In this document: piece by piece, positions 22,860-34,747 of the stretch | Numbering within the stretch: position 1 is the first letter of the stretch | Layout of the letters: every line of letters begins with the position of its first letter | From: Axinella damicornis | Taxonomy: Eukaryota; Porifera; Demospongiae; Axinellida; Axinellidae | Reading direction: 5' to 3' | DNA length: 64,000 nucleotides | NCBI GenBank assembly: GCA_963931865.1 | Contig: OZ007508.1 | Span: 6,266,737-6,330,736, forward strand | Position numbers and translations under genes: made by a program | Notes under the pieces: generated by a model | The model's input: only the letters and a program-made list of their open reading frames with translations | Database searches by the model: none | Told to the model about the DNA's origin: nothing

Positions 22860-25496
22860 CAGTAGATACACTAATCCCCTACCCCACACAGTGGCACAGA
22901 GTCTGATGAACCCACTCTACCAGCCATGTTCCTGTGTTACAGTACGTGTTTTCCCCAAATGGTTCTCCCCTTCCTTAAGCTCGTAGCGGGGTGAGCGTGG
23001 CCAGACAATTTGTTCACGCCCATTTTTCTCACACAGAAAGTAAGCAAGTGAAATCAAACTTACTCGACACAAAGCAGGGAGGGTAGTCAACATGCAGACT
23101 AAATATCATTATAGCGTAGTCATTGTACACTGGTTAAATCAATTCCAGCAGTTGATTGATGCTCTGCTGAAATTCAAATTTGCCAAAAATCTCCCATGTG
23201 GTCACCAGTATTTACAAAAACGGATCACACGGTTTATTTTTGGTGACAAAAAACTACGTACGAAATAGTGCTTAATTAAGCATACGGTGCGCGTATCTGC
23301 GCGCAGGGATCCCATAACCTTAAGTAGTCTGAGGATGATGAATTTTGAAAACATCGTAAGTAATGCCCGTCCTAGGGTCTGTCATATATTTTGGTCATGA
23401 AAATGTTGGTCTCTTGGACCAAATCTTTAGTGGAAGATTGGCCCACCCATAGTAGTCTTAGCACTATTGGTAAACATGATCTGCCCCTGGAAGCTTGATC
23501 CCGGTATGGCAGTCAGAAAGGCAGTCATCGTTGGCAGCTAGTGCTGCATGTGCTACAGTTACTAAGAGTATCAACTGCTGCGTGTACACTGTACAGGAGG
23601 CTGAGTGTGCATTTCTGAGGAGTAGTGAGTGCTAGCCTCACAATATTTCCCAACACTACCCACTAATTAGCTCTTTACCAACTGTAGACACGTGACTGGG
23701 TGCACCCATCCACCTCCCCTTGTCCTGCCATTCAGCTCATGCAGAACCTATCTTCAGAGGACTTGCCGGAAGTCATATGAAATTCTCATGACGGCACATG
23801 GCGTCACTGCATGGTTGGTAAAGGGTTATTAATTAACCCTCCTCCGTCATTCCTTCCTGCAATTGCAGACCCGTGAACCATAATTGGCGAGCGGAAGCGA
23901 GCCAACCTAGGCGTTCGAATGGAAATATTATTCTGTTTATATGTAGATATATAGATCATCAACGCTGCCACCATTTGGTCCCGCGTGGCCCCTGCGCTAC
24001 GCGCAAACGTACGACCAGCTCCTTTACTTCCAGAGATTTCGACAGCAGGTGTCCCACACCCCGCGTAAGTGCTGCGGGAAAACGTACAGCCAGCTCCCTT
24101 ACTTCTGGACCGGAGAGTTCGAAGGTTGAGTAATCGTCGCTTGAACTGCGGCTTACTTCCACTCACCAACGTTTCAACATTCGACTTGTATTATGCTGTT
24201 TGTTGGTCAGTTCGGTAAACGGAAAACCCACAGGCAGATTCATGGATTCAGCTTGTCTGATACGATGACATTGTGCGTTCGATCTGATGGCAGAGACAGG
24301 AGCTAGGCTGACCATGAGCCGGCGTATACTCTTAGTGCTGCAAGTCTGGGACAGTCAGGGCACCGGCCTATTGCTGTAGCATTTCGAGAGCAACTGTTTG
24401 CACGCACTGCGTATTAATAATTAATTAGCTCGAAAAATTTTCGCCGCGCGCAGAGAACTGAATTCTTCATGTCTTCGATATCACCTGACACCATGGATTC
24501 TTACTTCGAAGTATGAGGACTGACACACCTTTCTCTGAGCTTTTCATTCACTCGCTGCACTTCTTCCAATAGTGAAGAGAGCATAGCAGGGCATGCTGGC
24601 CGCTGACTTGGACAGACTCCACGAAGCAGCCACTTTTGCGGCTCGGCAACACCCCCACGTGACTCGCCTAGCCCCGCCCACTCGAATAATTAATTAATTT
24701 CCGAGGTGCCGTATATTCCAACTGATCCGCTACACGTACACGTACATGCATGCACATTCTATGCAACTTACTAGTCTCGTTCTCGGACGCTCGCAATGGA
24801 GGGGAGGACAGACTGTTTTTCGCTCGGGTTTCTTTGGCGAAGCTATCGGTCACCAATACGCGATTAAGATTGCACTTTCAAATGACGATCAGGCATTTTT
24901 GTGTCACATGATCGAGCCTGGAATTAACCCAGCCCCACCCACTTTCAGACACATCTTACAGGCGATAGAGGTTTAATTTACAGGTGAATTTTGTGCGCCG
25001 TTTGTTCACAACTTGCAAAACTAGATATGCATGCACAGTTGGATACCTTATTGTCTTGCTGTGAATACAACTTTCAGGCATGCCCGCCTTGACAGTACTA
25101 GTCTGTTAATTTGTAAAGATGCACTGATTATGCATATGCACTTCTTCAGGGAGCAGCACTCATCAGTCATAACAATAATATTATGTATACTACAGTTCTC
25201 TCCAGTGGTCTTGCGAGCTCTTCTGCATGTGTGGCCCTTCGATCACGTCTCCAGAACCTAACATGCATGCAGTGCACATGCAGCTTCCATGCAGATTTAT
25301 CCTACATGTAGCCGCAGCAACAACAGAAGCCCCTATAATCTTGTGACCTTATTGACCTTATATATGAACCGTCCCACCCACTAAATTACTCTGCAAGTCC
25401 ATAAACGTGTTTCTGATGAACATGTTACAACTTACAAAACATACAGATGACACTCACAAGATGATAGTCTGGGTGCAAGCACTACATGCAAGGCAG
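22860..25496. other. Intergenic, NLR remnants, GC-rich patch
   Basis: The plus strand at about 23145-23200 encodes QQLIDALLKFKFAKN, matching the NLR-B death domain in the opposite orientation. The stretch 23690-23830 carries the dispersed NLR-intron repeat. The stretch 23960-24140 contains an imperfect tandem duplication of about 60 bp (two copies of AAGTAA-GGAGCTGG-like sequence, minus strand). The stretch 24000-24700 is CpG-rich and could be a promoter. No gene can be supported. Confidence 0.45.
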
Positions 25497-25566
25497 TAGT
25501 CTCGGTCCCAGACCGTTATACTGGAAGCGATACACGCGCTGGATAAACGGTCTGGGAACGAGACTA
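25497..25566. mobile_element. Micro-MITE, 70 bp, 9-bp TSD
   Basis: TIRs TAGTCTCGGTCCCAGACCG and GGTCTGGGAACGAGACTA are flanked by perfect GCAAGGCAG (25488-25496, 25567-25575). Confidence 0.92.
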
Positions 25567-25767
25567 GCAAGGCAGATACAATAACATGATACTGTCACGA
25601 CATAAATATCACTAGTCATAACACATTACATGCATGCAGGTATGACATTACGATGTGACTATCAGATCGAGCTGCAGTGTTAGACGTTAGCTCAGTCTCC
25701 ATACAAATTAAACTGCATACAAATAATCGGTGAGATCCTAAAAAGTGATCTATGAGACCCCATCAAA

Positions 25768-26313
25768 ATGAGTGAGTCTGAGGCTTGGAGTCTCCTAATG
25801 ACTGAAGCTAGCCACGTCTATTCAGTGGGATCACCTGATCACCTGACACTGCATAAGCAGTTCATTCAACCATGGGTCTTTGACTTGTACTGTGAGGGAT
25901 GTCTTGTTGCCCATGGCTACTGCAACAGCCGACCCAGTTCATCAATTGTTGTCCACCTGTGGAGCAGACTTGAAAAGGTGACTCTATCTTCAGAAAGATG
26001 ACACTCAATTACGTATACTACAGTTTTCATATTTTCTAGTAAAGGTTCCTCTATATTTTATTGCGACGTCACAAAAAATTAATATGAAAGGATCCAGTAT
26101 ACAACTTGCGAATTGAAGGTGCCTGAAATGAATGTTAATGGGGCTGCAAATAAAATTAAAACGGAGCTATTTAATGATATTCATGAGGATTCTGGCAGCC
26201 ATTTGGGTCAGACCATGTCAAGTGTCAGCATACAACCAAAGTTAGCTACAGTTGGCTTCACAGGTACCAACGGCACAGGCACACCCTCCAACACACAGAA
26301 TAATAGTGAATAG
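25768..26313. other. X2 3' region and short open stretches
   Basis: The minus strand at about 25950 has acceptor TGCTCCACAG aligned with the X1 last exon, but the frame stops early (TIDELGRLLQ then stop), so this copy is diverged or broken. On the plus strand, 25768-26001 (77 aa) and 26128-26313 (62 aa, SHLGQTMSSVSIQPKL) are open with acceptable starts. Neither is recognised, and coding status is unproven. The DNA around 25395-25480 matches 54480-54560. Confidence 0.3.
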
Positions 26314-26559
26314 GCTGTTAATGATATTCATGATCCACAAAATAAGACAGATTACGTCCCTTGTCGCAGTCACAGTCAGGGTATGGTTGGACAGAGGTTC
26401 AGTGCTCAGTTCAGCTACAGCTTGCTTATCTCTGAACTTTTGTCCCACATTTCGGATCTTTCTCTCGTCTCATTAACTCTTTAGGGGCCAAATTCTTTCT
26501 CTAGGTCATTTTCAGTCTATAGAACACTTAAACATACCCTAATTTCTGTTCCCTGGCAT

Positions 26560-26990
26560 TGCTGGGCTCGAAACTGCTCACACAGGTAATTTCAGCTATA
26601 CTGAGCATATACGTGACTTAACCACACCCACCAATTAACGAGCTTGCAATCAAGCCTCCCGGGATATGCCAACCTGCCGTAGCTGAAAAACGGGCAATGT
26701 ATGCTGGAAATGGAGGCCCTACAAGGCAAGACAGCTACTTTCTAAGTCCATTTATGCCAAAACGGCGGAAATGGCCCTCTCAGTGCCGACCAAGACCTTT
26801 CTATCGCGGAGCCCAGACACGGCCATGCTGTTTGCACCCTTCGGGTGCACCCACCCACCTCCCCCTGCCCCGCCCTTTCTGCTGGTGCAGAGCCTATCTC
26901 TCAAGGACATTGCCGGATGTGACATCATGAAGCTGAAAGTCTCATGACACCTTAAGGCGTCACTAGCTGGTAAACGGTTAAGAGGCATGT
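26560..26990. repeat. Dispersed NLR-intron repeat (long copy)
   Basis: This matches 48270-48570 and parts of 20030-20660 and 63770-63900 (GACTTAACC start, GCTACTTTCTAAGTCCA, CCCACCCACCTCCCCCTG, then CATGACAC). It lies outside any NLR intron in this window, which suggests a degraded further NLR copy between B and C. Confidence 0.6.
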
Positions 26991-27068
26991 ACTAACATAG
27001 TGTGGGGTTAGGCCTGGGAACGAGGCTATAGGTAAACAGTGAGTACTTGGAACTGAACAGGGACTAAC

Positions 27069-27165
27069 CTGTAGCACCAATGTCTCCTGGTCTCATCTTG
27101 GCCACACAGTGTCCAGTCTTCCTCCTACTAGCTGGAGGTGTCAACCCACCTTCCCTGGATAGAGA
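27069..27165 (-). CDS. X-family LTPLA-type exon, copy 2
   Basis: Donor GTTAGT is at 27068-27063. The frame matching X1 (SREGGLTPPASRRKTGH) is open across the segment, while the other two frames are not fully open. The DNA is about as similar to 8732-8838 as the other duplicated flanks. Acceptor not identified. Part of a gene X2 whose other exons may lie at 28169-28276 and 33207-33264. Confidence 0.35.
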
Positions 27166-27228
27166 TCGAAAGTAAATACTATAATTATGTAATTGCAACT
27201 GTGAATATGTTCCATTCCTACCTCGTCG

Positions 27229-27274
27229 TAGCCTCGTTCCCAGGTGCTCGGTAATTTGCCTGGGAATGAGGCTA
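27229..27274. mobile_element. Micro-MITE, 46 bp, 9-bp TSD
   Basis: TAGCCTCGTTCCCAGG and CCTGGGAATGAGGCTA enclose a spacer of about 14 bp, flanked by perfect ACCTCGTCG (27220-27228, 27275-27283). Almost nothing but the two ends. Confidence 0.92.
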
Positions 27275-27734
27275 ACCTCGTCGTGGCTGAAGTCTGAAAG
27301 TGTTTACAGACGCACACCTGCACGCTCCATTGCAAAGCAGGAATGGACCATTAAAATTAGGAAATAGGAATTCGTCAGTGAACTTTGAACTCTAATTGGA
27401 AGTGGGTCATACAGGTCTCACCTCTGAAGAAGGTACATCTAGACAATTAATCTGGTGAGGCTTGTTGCCTTGAATGGCAGCTAGTACAACCCTCCACGCT
27501 TCAAAGGTCAAAGTTCAGGTCAAACTTCTGCAGTGTAGCAGCTCTGAATTGATGACTCATGCAGCTGCACCTATCAATAGAGATACTTGTAGCCTGGTCC
27601 CCGCCGGCCAGACTAGCACGGCTAATGTAGTGCTTTGATACTTGCATGGGCTACAACAGGTCATAACATACCAGTTCATGTATCTCTAATGTCTGCATGC
27701 TGTCAGATTCTTGTGTCAGACATCTCTCTTCAAT

Positions 27735-27775
27735 TCCAACTGCACGGTGGTTTCAACCCACCTTCCCTGGAGAGA
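27735..27775 (-). other. X-family exon fragment
   Basis: The complement of TCAACCCACCTTCCCTGGAG, shared with 8803 and 27138, here followed by a stop in the conserved frame. A decayed copy of the LTPLA-type exon. Confidence 0.35.
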
Positions 27776-28168
27776 GATTCCCTGCAGTAATGGAATTAAA
27801 AAGCAGTTTTCGTACATGTACAAAGTATACTCCCATGCAAAGCAGGAAGGGACAGTGCCTATGGTTCGTGGGGGATGACATCATAGAAATGGTGGGTATT
27901 TACTCCGGTTCTTCCAATCCTCCACCGTACACTCACCAGTACTAGTAGTACCTGCTGCTAGAGACATGTCTAACCACCTCACAGCACAACAGCTGTGTAA
28001 TGAAGCTTCGTCCACCAATTGCTACACCATATTCACAATATGTAGTTATTATGAACTCTACACTGCATGGGTTGGGTTACGTACCTCCATGTAGTCTGCA
28101 CTATAGTAATAGATAACTGCGGTACAACAATCCATATGAACCCCACCTTTATCCCTCCACCTCCTGTC

Positions 28169-28276
28169 TGCCGTGAGGTGTCTGGTCTCTTCCTCACTGC
28201 TGCTAGGGTACCTCTCACTACAACTTGAGCTGTCTCCCTCCTGGCCAGTGGTGTCAACCACTTTTCCTCCTGCATG
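28169..28276 (-). CDS. X-family LTPLA-type exon, copy 3
   Basis: The minus frame reads EEKWLTPLARRETAQVVV then RKRPDTSRQTGGGG, open to a GTGGGG donor-like site. It is basic and Ser/Thr-rich, as might suit a cytoplasmic juxtamembrane segment, but this is speculation. Same conserved phase as the X1 exon. Confidence 0.35.
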
Positions 28277-28608
28277 TGAACACATCACTGTTATTAGGAT
28301 TGGAGAACACTTCACACTCATAACGGATAGTTACACCAAATGGACCAATCAGATTGCCACTACTAAGGTGGTAACTCACTACACCCGGGTCGTTATAACC
28401 AAGGACCCTTGGACTTCTAAACTGTACAGACCCTCAGGCTTTGATGCCTAACACTCATTGTACATGTCTGTCCATGTGCAAAGCAGGAGTGAACAATATG
28501 CACGACTTTGGGAACAATTTATTTTGTCCTGAATTTGATCTTCATCTTAACCACAAGCTAGAACTGGTGGTCTTATATAGAATGTTGTGGTCATGCAATT
28601 ACACCAGG

Positions 28609-29505
28609 CAGAGCAAATTATAACGGTCGGTCATCGGACAAATGTCCGTGCATTTCCGTTCATTGTCCGTCCATTTACAGTGCTGATCTGACAGAATGAC
28701 CGGACGGAAAACGCCCATCGAGCGCTAACGAGGCAGGACCTTCCACAAAGTGTGACAAGTGCCAAGTGACAAAGGCTATGTTCGAAAAGTGGCAGCATGA
28801 GCACGAGCGGGACCATCAAACGCTGTCCTGGCTTCGATGTGAACTCGAGAGCGAGACAAGCGCCACGTGGCTTCTCTCTACTGCGCGCCGTGTGTAAGAA
28901 GTACAAAAGCAGTCTGAAGAATTTCTGGAGGGCCTGGACCTCTGGTTCAACGAACCAAAAGTGAGCACTGTGCTTGACCATGTTACTAGCGAGGTCCATA
29001 AGGCGGAAATGGCATGACTGCGAGCGCATCGCGCGAAGGCGAGTGGCGGGTCTGCAGTGCTGACATCGAGAGTGCCATGCGGTAGATGTAGGCCATGCCT
29101 ATAGAACTCCCTCGTCGGGCCAAGTCTTTCACTGGCTTCATTGCTAGAAGTCAGCGTCAGGGCTTCTTTAATTCACATTCCTGCGGAAGCCATTTCTTTG
29201 GGCTGCCAATAGATGGGACAACTGATGCAGGTAATGTGGAGGAGGAGCTCATAGCCATACTTTACTGTGCTAAAGATGATGCTTCGCAGCAGATGACCAC
29301 CAATAGTCGCTTCCTGTCCCTATTATATGACTCGTGATTACATGTATAACAAATACCAATTACTGAATGTGCGCATTATGTGTAATTGTATTATGTATGA
29401 GCAACCAAATTTTAAACGTCTGGCCAGATTTTGCTAATGTCAGACCAAAACTGAAGTTGTTCTGACATTTGTCAGAACACCGGAAAATAATTATAATTTG
29501 CTCTG
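28609..29505 (+). mobile_element. hAT-like element relic with TIRs
   Basis: CAGAGCAAATTATAA (28609-28623) and its exact complement (29491-29505) bound 897 bp, typical of hAT ends. No clear 8-bp target duplication. Inside, plus-strand pieces resemble ZNF862/ZMYM-like hAT-derived proteins: a zinc-finger-like part (KCDKCQVTKAMFEKW, WLRCELE, about 28735-28870) and a later part (SFTGFIARSQRQGFF, GTTDAGNVEEELIAILYC, 29095-29336). Frameshifts and loss of most of the catalytic domain make it inactive. Confidence 0.7.
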
Positions 29506-30600
29506 CCAGGGTACAAAGGTTAAAGCCCATCAGCCAACTATCCCACTCCAGATGTGTGCCATGTTTACATAAGAACAGTGCATGGAAGTAGCTGCTGTCA
29601 CTACAGACTCACCTCTTTCAACAGCAAGCAACCTCAGATAGCCCTTGTTGCCATAGATACGGGCATTCATTGAGCAGTATGAACCACCACTTTAATGAGC
29701 AACTCAATCTGTGTTCCTTTTCTTCCTCCTGTTCAAGTGTGTGTCTGTACAATACTGCAATGTTGTGTGTGTGTGTGTATGTGTGTGCATACAGTGAAGA
29801 GGAATAGTGGATGCATGTGGGAAGACAAAGAGAGCACCCCAGTTTCAATCACAACTGGAATGAATTGCTGCAGTAACAGTGATGGTCTGACTAGCTACAT
29901 GTAGCAGGAAGCATCTGTTAATGAAGCCTTCGGCCATACTAACTTTCTTAATTCACCTTTCTTCAAACTGTTGGTCTCACTGCATAAGTCTCAATCCCTA
30001 TAGCCCAGGCAGGCCATCTTGGACTCGTGATCGGACTTTAGCTCGCACTCTCCACTTCCCCAATAATCTCAGCATCCCCTGGTGATATGCGTTATCACCC
30101 TGCCAGCATTCAGACAGCTGTGGTGGTTGCATGTGGTATAGACTAATCACACACATGCTTCTAATGGACACACAAACTGGTACAGACTATACCCAGTTTC
30201 AATTTCTTGGGGGGGGGGGGGGGGGGGGGGGGGGAATTTTGTAGCGTCGCAAAATAAGGGGAGAACATGAGTTGCTTCACTTTAAAATAATTAGCCATAC
30301 TTGTATGCATGGGGGGAGAGGAGAGGAAAATGCCGGACAAATGAAACGTACCCTGATCTCTACACCTGATAATTCTGACCTGGGATTGCCTATTGTCAGA
30401 ACAGCTGCTATCTTCAGTTTCACCATCTGTGTATCTTTTCAGCCACCTTCAGTGCAGCCAGAAGAGTACCTGAAGGGAGGGAACGAAGAGTGCACATCAA
30501 CTTCTAATCCAAGATCAAGGTTAGTTCACTCATGTGCTCATGGGGCACTTGCAATCGTGTACCTGAAGTTTCCTTCACACGGCTACTGGTGTACTTCATG
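29506..30600. other. X2 region, no resolved exon
   Basis: The stretch 29540-29960 matches 32100-32460 (ACAGTGYATGGAAGTAGCTGCTGTCACTA; GGATGCATGTGGGAAG). The stretch 30330-30500 matches 32770-32930 (CTCTACACCTGAYAATTCTGACCTGGGA). These are tandem duplicates within the X2 area. A G run of about 26 lies at 30209-30234. Confidence 0.55.
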
Positions 30601-30683
30601 ACCTTTATCTTAGTAAATATCTTCCTCCACATGCAGCACATTTTATGCCTTTGTTCCTGAGTTGGGAAAGGGAGAGTAGGAGT

Positions 30684-31090
30684 GAGGGAGGGAGGGAGGG
30701 AGGGAGGAAGAGATGAAGGGAGGAACAGAGGGAGGGAGGGAGGGAGGGAGGGAGGGAGGGAGGGAGGGAAGAAGGGAGGGACAGAGGGAGGGAAGAAGGG
30801 AGGGAGGGAGGGAGGGAGGGAGGGATGGAGGGAGGGAGGAGGGAGGGAGGGAGGGAGGGAAGAAGGGAGGGACAGAGGGAGGGAAGAAGGGAGGGAGGGA
30901 GGGAGGGAGGGAGGGAGGGATGGAGGGAGGGAGGAGGGAGGGAGGGAGGGAGGGAGGGAGGGAAGAAGGGAGGGGCAGAGGGAGGGAGGGAGGGAGGGAG
31001 GGAGGGAGGGAGGGAGGGAGGAGGGAGGGAGGGAGGGAGGGAGGGAGGGAGGGATGGAGGGAGGGAGGAGGGAGGGAGGGAGGGTGGGTG
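30684..31090. repeat. (GGGA)n-rich minisatellite, about 400 bp
   Basis: Long GGGAGGGA tracts are interrupted by GAAGAAGG, GATGGAG and GACAGAG in a higher-order pattern of about 100-120 bp. Open frames on both strands are artefacts of composition. Confidence 0.95.
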
Positions 31091-31338
31091 GAACAGACGG
31101 AGAAGTTAGAAATGGACATCCAACCGTTGACATGAAGGCTGTTTACCAATGACAGCAGCAATAGCACTTGAGAGGATAGAGCTGCTAGAGGGAGCTGCCC
31201 TACTTCATGACACTCAGGGCTCGCCTCTGAGTCTGCTGCCTAGTCTCCTGTGTCAAAGGAAGGGAGAAGAATCAGTGAGAGATCCACAGGATCAACTGTG
31301 GCATGCACAACACAATATTATCTCTGGCATCCCCCACC

Positions 31339-31382
<44 letters not shown>
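31339..31382. repeat. (CA)n microsatellite
   Basis: About 21 CA units. Confidence 0.95.
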
Positions 31383-31383
<1 letters not shown>

Positions 31384-31639
31384 CACAATGGACAAAGTTC
31401 AAAGGTCAACAGGTCAGTTTATTCATCAACCAGCATACTACACCTTTGGACAACTGGGAGTACAACAGGTCCTACCAGTTCGTATCTCTGCATCATCTGA
31501 ACACTATAAATAGCATCTCAACACTATAAATAGCAGTTGTTGTGTGAGCATGCCTGAGGCATATTTATTGTAGCAGCATTACAGATGTATACAATCTGGC
31601 AGACACACACCTACAGCTAAAATGCAACACCAATTGACC

Positions 31640-32024
31640 TAGCCTCGTTCCCAGTCCCACGCCCAGCTTTTCGTCGCTTGCAATACGGTAAAGCGGGGAG
31701 GGCCTGGTACATTTCCTCACGTGAGCATGACGTAATCGACAAATGGCAAAATTGTCAGAACGAGGACGCTACGTTTTGCGTGTTATTCAACTATACCTAC
31801 ACTACGTATGACAGTCGCCCCCGCTAGCTAGATACGTGTGGTGTGTTACCTGGTAGCTTCGTTCTTCTTGCTGTTCTGAGACACAATACGCCCACGGTAA
31901 ACTTCCGGCCTTTCTACCCCTTTCTACCCTTGACGTCACTCACTTGAGGAAATGTACCAGGCCCTCCCCGCTTTACCGTACTGCAAGCAACGAAAACCTG
32001 GGCGTGGGACTGGGAACAAGGCTA
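31640..32024. mobile_element. MITE, 385 bp, 9-bp TSD
   Basis: TAGCCTCGTTCCCAGTCCC left and GGGACTGGGAACAAGGCTA right, flanked by perfect CAATTGACC (31631-31639, 32025-32033). The interior is homologous to 20090-20479 in reverse. Confidence 0.92.
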
Positions 32025-32099
32025 CAATTGACCATTAAAAGGAACTCATGCAGTGAACTTTGACCTTACTCTGACCTCTTTGACCTCTGCTTAAAGTGG

Positions 32100-32940
32100 G
32101 TCAGGTCATGTTTACATCAGAACAGTGTATCGAAGTAGCTAGCTGCTGTCACTATAAAGACTCACCTTTTCAACATCAGTGGCCCTTGTTGCCATAGATA
32201 CAGGCAGTAATTATAAGAGTGCAGTCAGGCCCTTAATTGTATCCACCTGTCTGGGACACCACCACTGCAGAGTATTGTAAGCGTGTGTATGCGTGTGTGC
32301 ATACAGTTAAGAGGAATAGTGGATGCATGTGGGAAGGCAAAGCTTCCATCACAACTGGAATGAACTGCCAGCAGTGACGGTCTACCTGACTAGCTACATG
32401 TAACAGGAGGAAGCTATCAGTGAGTGCGGCCATGCTCATTTTCACTTGTCATCACCTTTTTTAAATGTTGGTCCCACTGGCTTCATATAATTATAGCCCA
32501 GGCATAGTCTCAGAAAACTGAAAAGCAGTACACACTCTCTCAGTATCCCCCGGTGATGTGTCATCACACAAACTGCTACAGGCTATCATACTAAGCTAGT
32601 GTATCAGTATGGGGGAGGGGGGGGGGGGGGGGGGGTAAACGGTCTGGGAACGAGACTATAGGGGAGAACATGAGTTACTTTATATTGTAGTAAGTAGGCA
32701 TTTAAGGGAGGGGGGCAGCAAAGCTTCAATGGGTGGAGAGAGGAGAATGCCTCCTCCCCCAGGGCCAAAGGAAACGTACTCTGAACTCTACACCTGACAA
32801 TTCTGACCTGGGATCCCCTATTGTCAAAACAGCTGCAATTTTCAGTTCCACACTCTGCCATAGGTCTTCTCAGCCACCTCCAGTGCTCTTATCAGCAAGA
32901 GGAGTACCTGAAGGAAGGGAACGAAGAGTGCACATAATAA
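32100..32940. repeat. Tandem duplicate of 29540-30500
   Basis: See the entry at 29506. This copy contains a G run (32617-32635) followed by a lone right MITE end (ACGGTCTGGGAACGAGACTA, about 32639-32658). Confidence 0.6.
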
Positions 32941-33206
32941 TTATTATAAACTCATAATATCATGTCCCTGAACTTTCCTTTGCATGGTTATTGATGCAAA
33001 CCTACTTGGTGACCTTAATCCTTAGGCTAGTAAATATCTTCTTCCACGTTTCACGGCTCTCTGAGAGATGGCTGCATTGCATACGTTGTTTGTTCCCTGA
33101 GAGGAAGGGAGGGGGGGAGGGAGGGAGGATAAGTTAGAAATGGACATCCAGCCGTTGGCATGAATGTTGTTTAGTGGTGAAATATTCTAACAGAATGCCC
33201 GCTCAC

Positions 33207-33264
33207 CAATGACAGCAACAATGGCACTTGAGAGGACAGAGCTGCTAGAGTGAGGGGACACCAT
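33207..33264 (-). CDS. X2 signal-peptide-like first exon
   Basis: An ATG at 33264 starts MVSPHSSSSVLSSAIVAVI and runs to GTGAGC (33206-33201), phase 1. The DNA aligns with the X1 first-exon region and with 31150-31210, which has lost its start. Alternatively it is an internal exon beginning at the CACAG acceptor at 33316. Confidence 0.35.
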
Positions 33265-33682
33265 CCTAGTCCACAACAATAAGGGCTCATCCCCAAGTCC
33301 CTGCTGCCTGGTCTCCTGTGTCAAGGGAAGGGAGAGGAATCAGTGAGAGATTCAGAGGAATCAGTGAGAGATTCAGAGGATAAACAGTGGCATGTAATCT
33401 CTGGCGATAATCTTAATGAGTGCAATCCCCCCCCCCCCAGACAGTGATCACAGTTCGTATCAGCTTTATGTGTGAAATCCAGTGTCTGACTGACGAGGAT
33501 TGACACATACACATATACGTATATGCACACATCAAGAAGTAAAAATGTGTGGACAGACTTTGTGGAACACTCTACCACACACAAAAATGCGCAAACACCT
33601 GACGTAAGAACATACAAAATAAGAGCAGGAAGCAATTTACAGCACGACGTACTAATTCACAGCAAGCTGTCATAGCTACGGA

Positions 33683-33733
33683 TAGTCTTGTGCCCAGACC
33701 CTCTCATGTACTGAGGGTTTGGGAACGAGACTA
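33683..33733. mobile_element. Micro-MITE, 51 bp, 9-bp TSD
   Basis: TAGTCTTGTGCCCAGACC and GGTTTGGGAACGAGACTA flanked by perfect AGCTACGGA (33674-33682, 33734-33742). Confidence 0.9.
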
Positions 33734-33869
33734 AGCTACGGACACATATCTTCTGAATTTCTTAGAAGCTGTGGCAAGCAGTCTCTCATGACCCAGAGGC
33801 CACACTGATCTCACTATAGCTGCCACATTCTCTACAATAAGGAACTTACATGCTGTTGCCCCCACACTG

Positions 33870-34195
33870 CAGTGGTACCTGCCTTGGGATCTCCAGTCAC
33901 AACCCTTGGAGTATTCCTGTAAGGATGGGGAACACAGAGTCTAACAAGCTAGCCCTTCGCTTTCTCCAGCGCGCGATCGCTTTCAGTCCCCGTGCGGTCA
34001 CATGAGTCGATTTGTGCTGGGGAAAATTCGAGGGGCTAGCCCGCTAGACTAGGAAACACGGTGGTGGGTTGGGACCTCATGGAGCTCTGTTGAGGTTGAG
34101 CAGTCGTGAAGACTTTGTCTTGAGGGGAGGTGCAGGTCTGCATGGAGAGGGAGTGAAACAAGAGTCCTCATGATGGCAGGTGGTTTCTAGCTAAT
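33870..34195. repeat. X-region duplicate matching 56155-56340
   Basis: Shared blocks include CTGCAGTGGTA, GTAGTCGTGAAGAC-like and GATGATGGCAGGT. An extra piece at 33948-34055, bounded by CTAGCCC and GGGGCTAGC, is absent at 56 kb and looks like a separate small insertion. Confidence 0.5.
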
Positions 34196-34433
34196 TCATC
34201 AGGAAAACAGTTAATTTGTTCTCAAAAGTACCTCTCCATTCCCTCCACACAAATCCTCGGTCTTCACTGTTCCTGTGGTTAGGAAATGATCTGTAGTATT
34301 TCGTACACTACACGTGTCCATCGTCCATTGCACATAACAGGGATGTCTGTCCGACAGAGTCCATGTCATCGGTGTAGCTAGTATGCTTGTGTGAATGTGC
34401 ATAGTACGCTTGTGCAAGTGTGTGTATGTGTGT

Positions 34434-34474
<41 letters not shown>

Positions 34475-34747
34475 AACAAATAGGATGTGGAGTCTATCAA
34501 ATTACAATCCTTGACTCAATCTTTGAGAGCATATATAATTATATCAACATCATAAACAGTCATTCCCGGGTCATTCTCACTTCCAGTGTGTGATCACTGA
34601 CAACAACTGGAGGTAAGAACACTCTGGGAATGAGGACAATTCATGGGAGCATGTGCAGGGAGTGGAGAATATGACAGATAAGCAGCTGTTGAGTACAAGG
34701 TAGTACATGAACTGACCAAAGGCTCCACCTACTCATCTGCCATTTCC
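34196..34747. other. Intergenic with (GT)n
   Basis: A (GT)n tract lies at about 34432-34474. Nothing else is recognised. Confidence 0.5.

Noticed and set aside
28631..29029. 132-aa minus-strand reading frame
   Set aside because: It is the antisense of the zinc-finger-like hAT relic, whose plus-strand pieces match a known protein type.
30504..31167. Long Ser/Pro- and Gly/Arg/Glu-rich reading frames on both strands
   Set aside because: They are translations of the (GGGA)n tract. Every frame is open because of composition, and there is no start or splice context.
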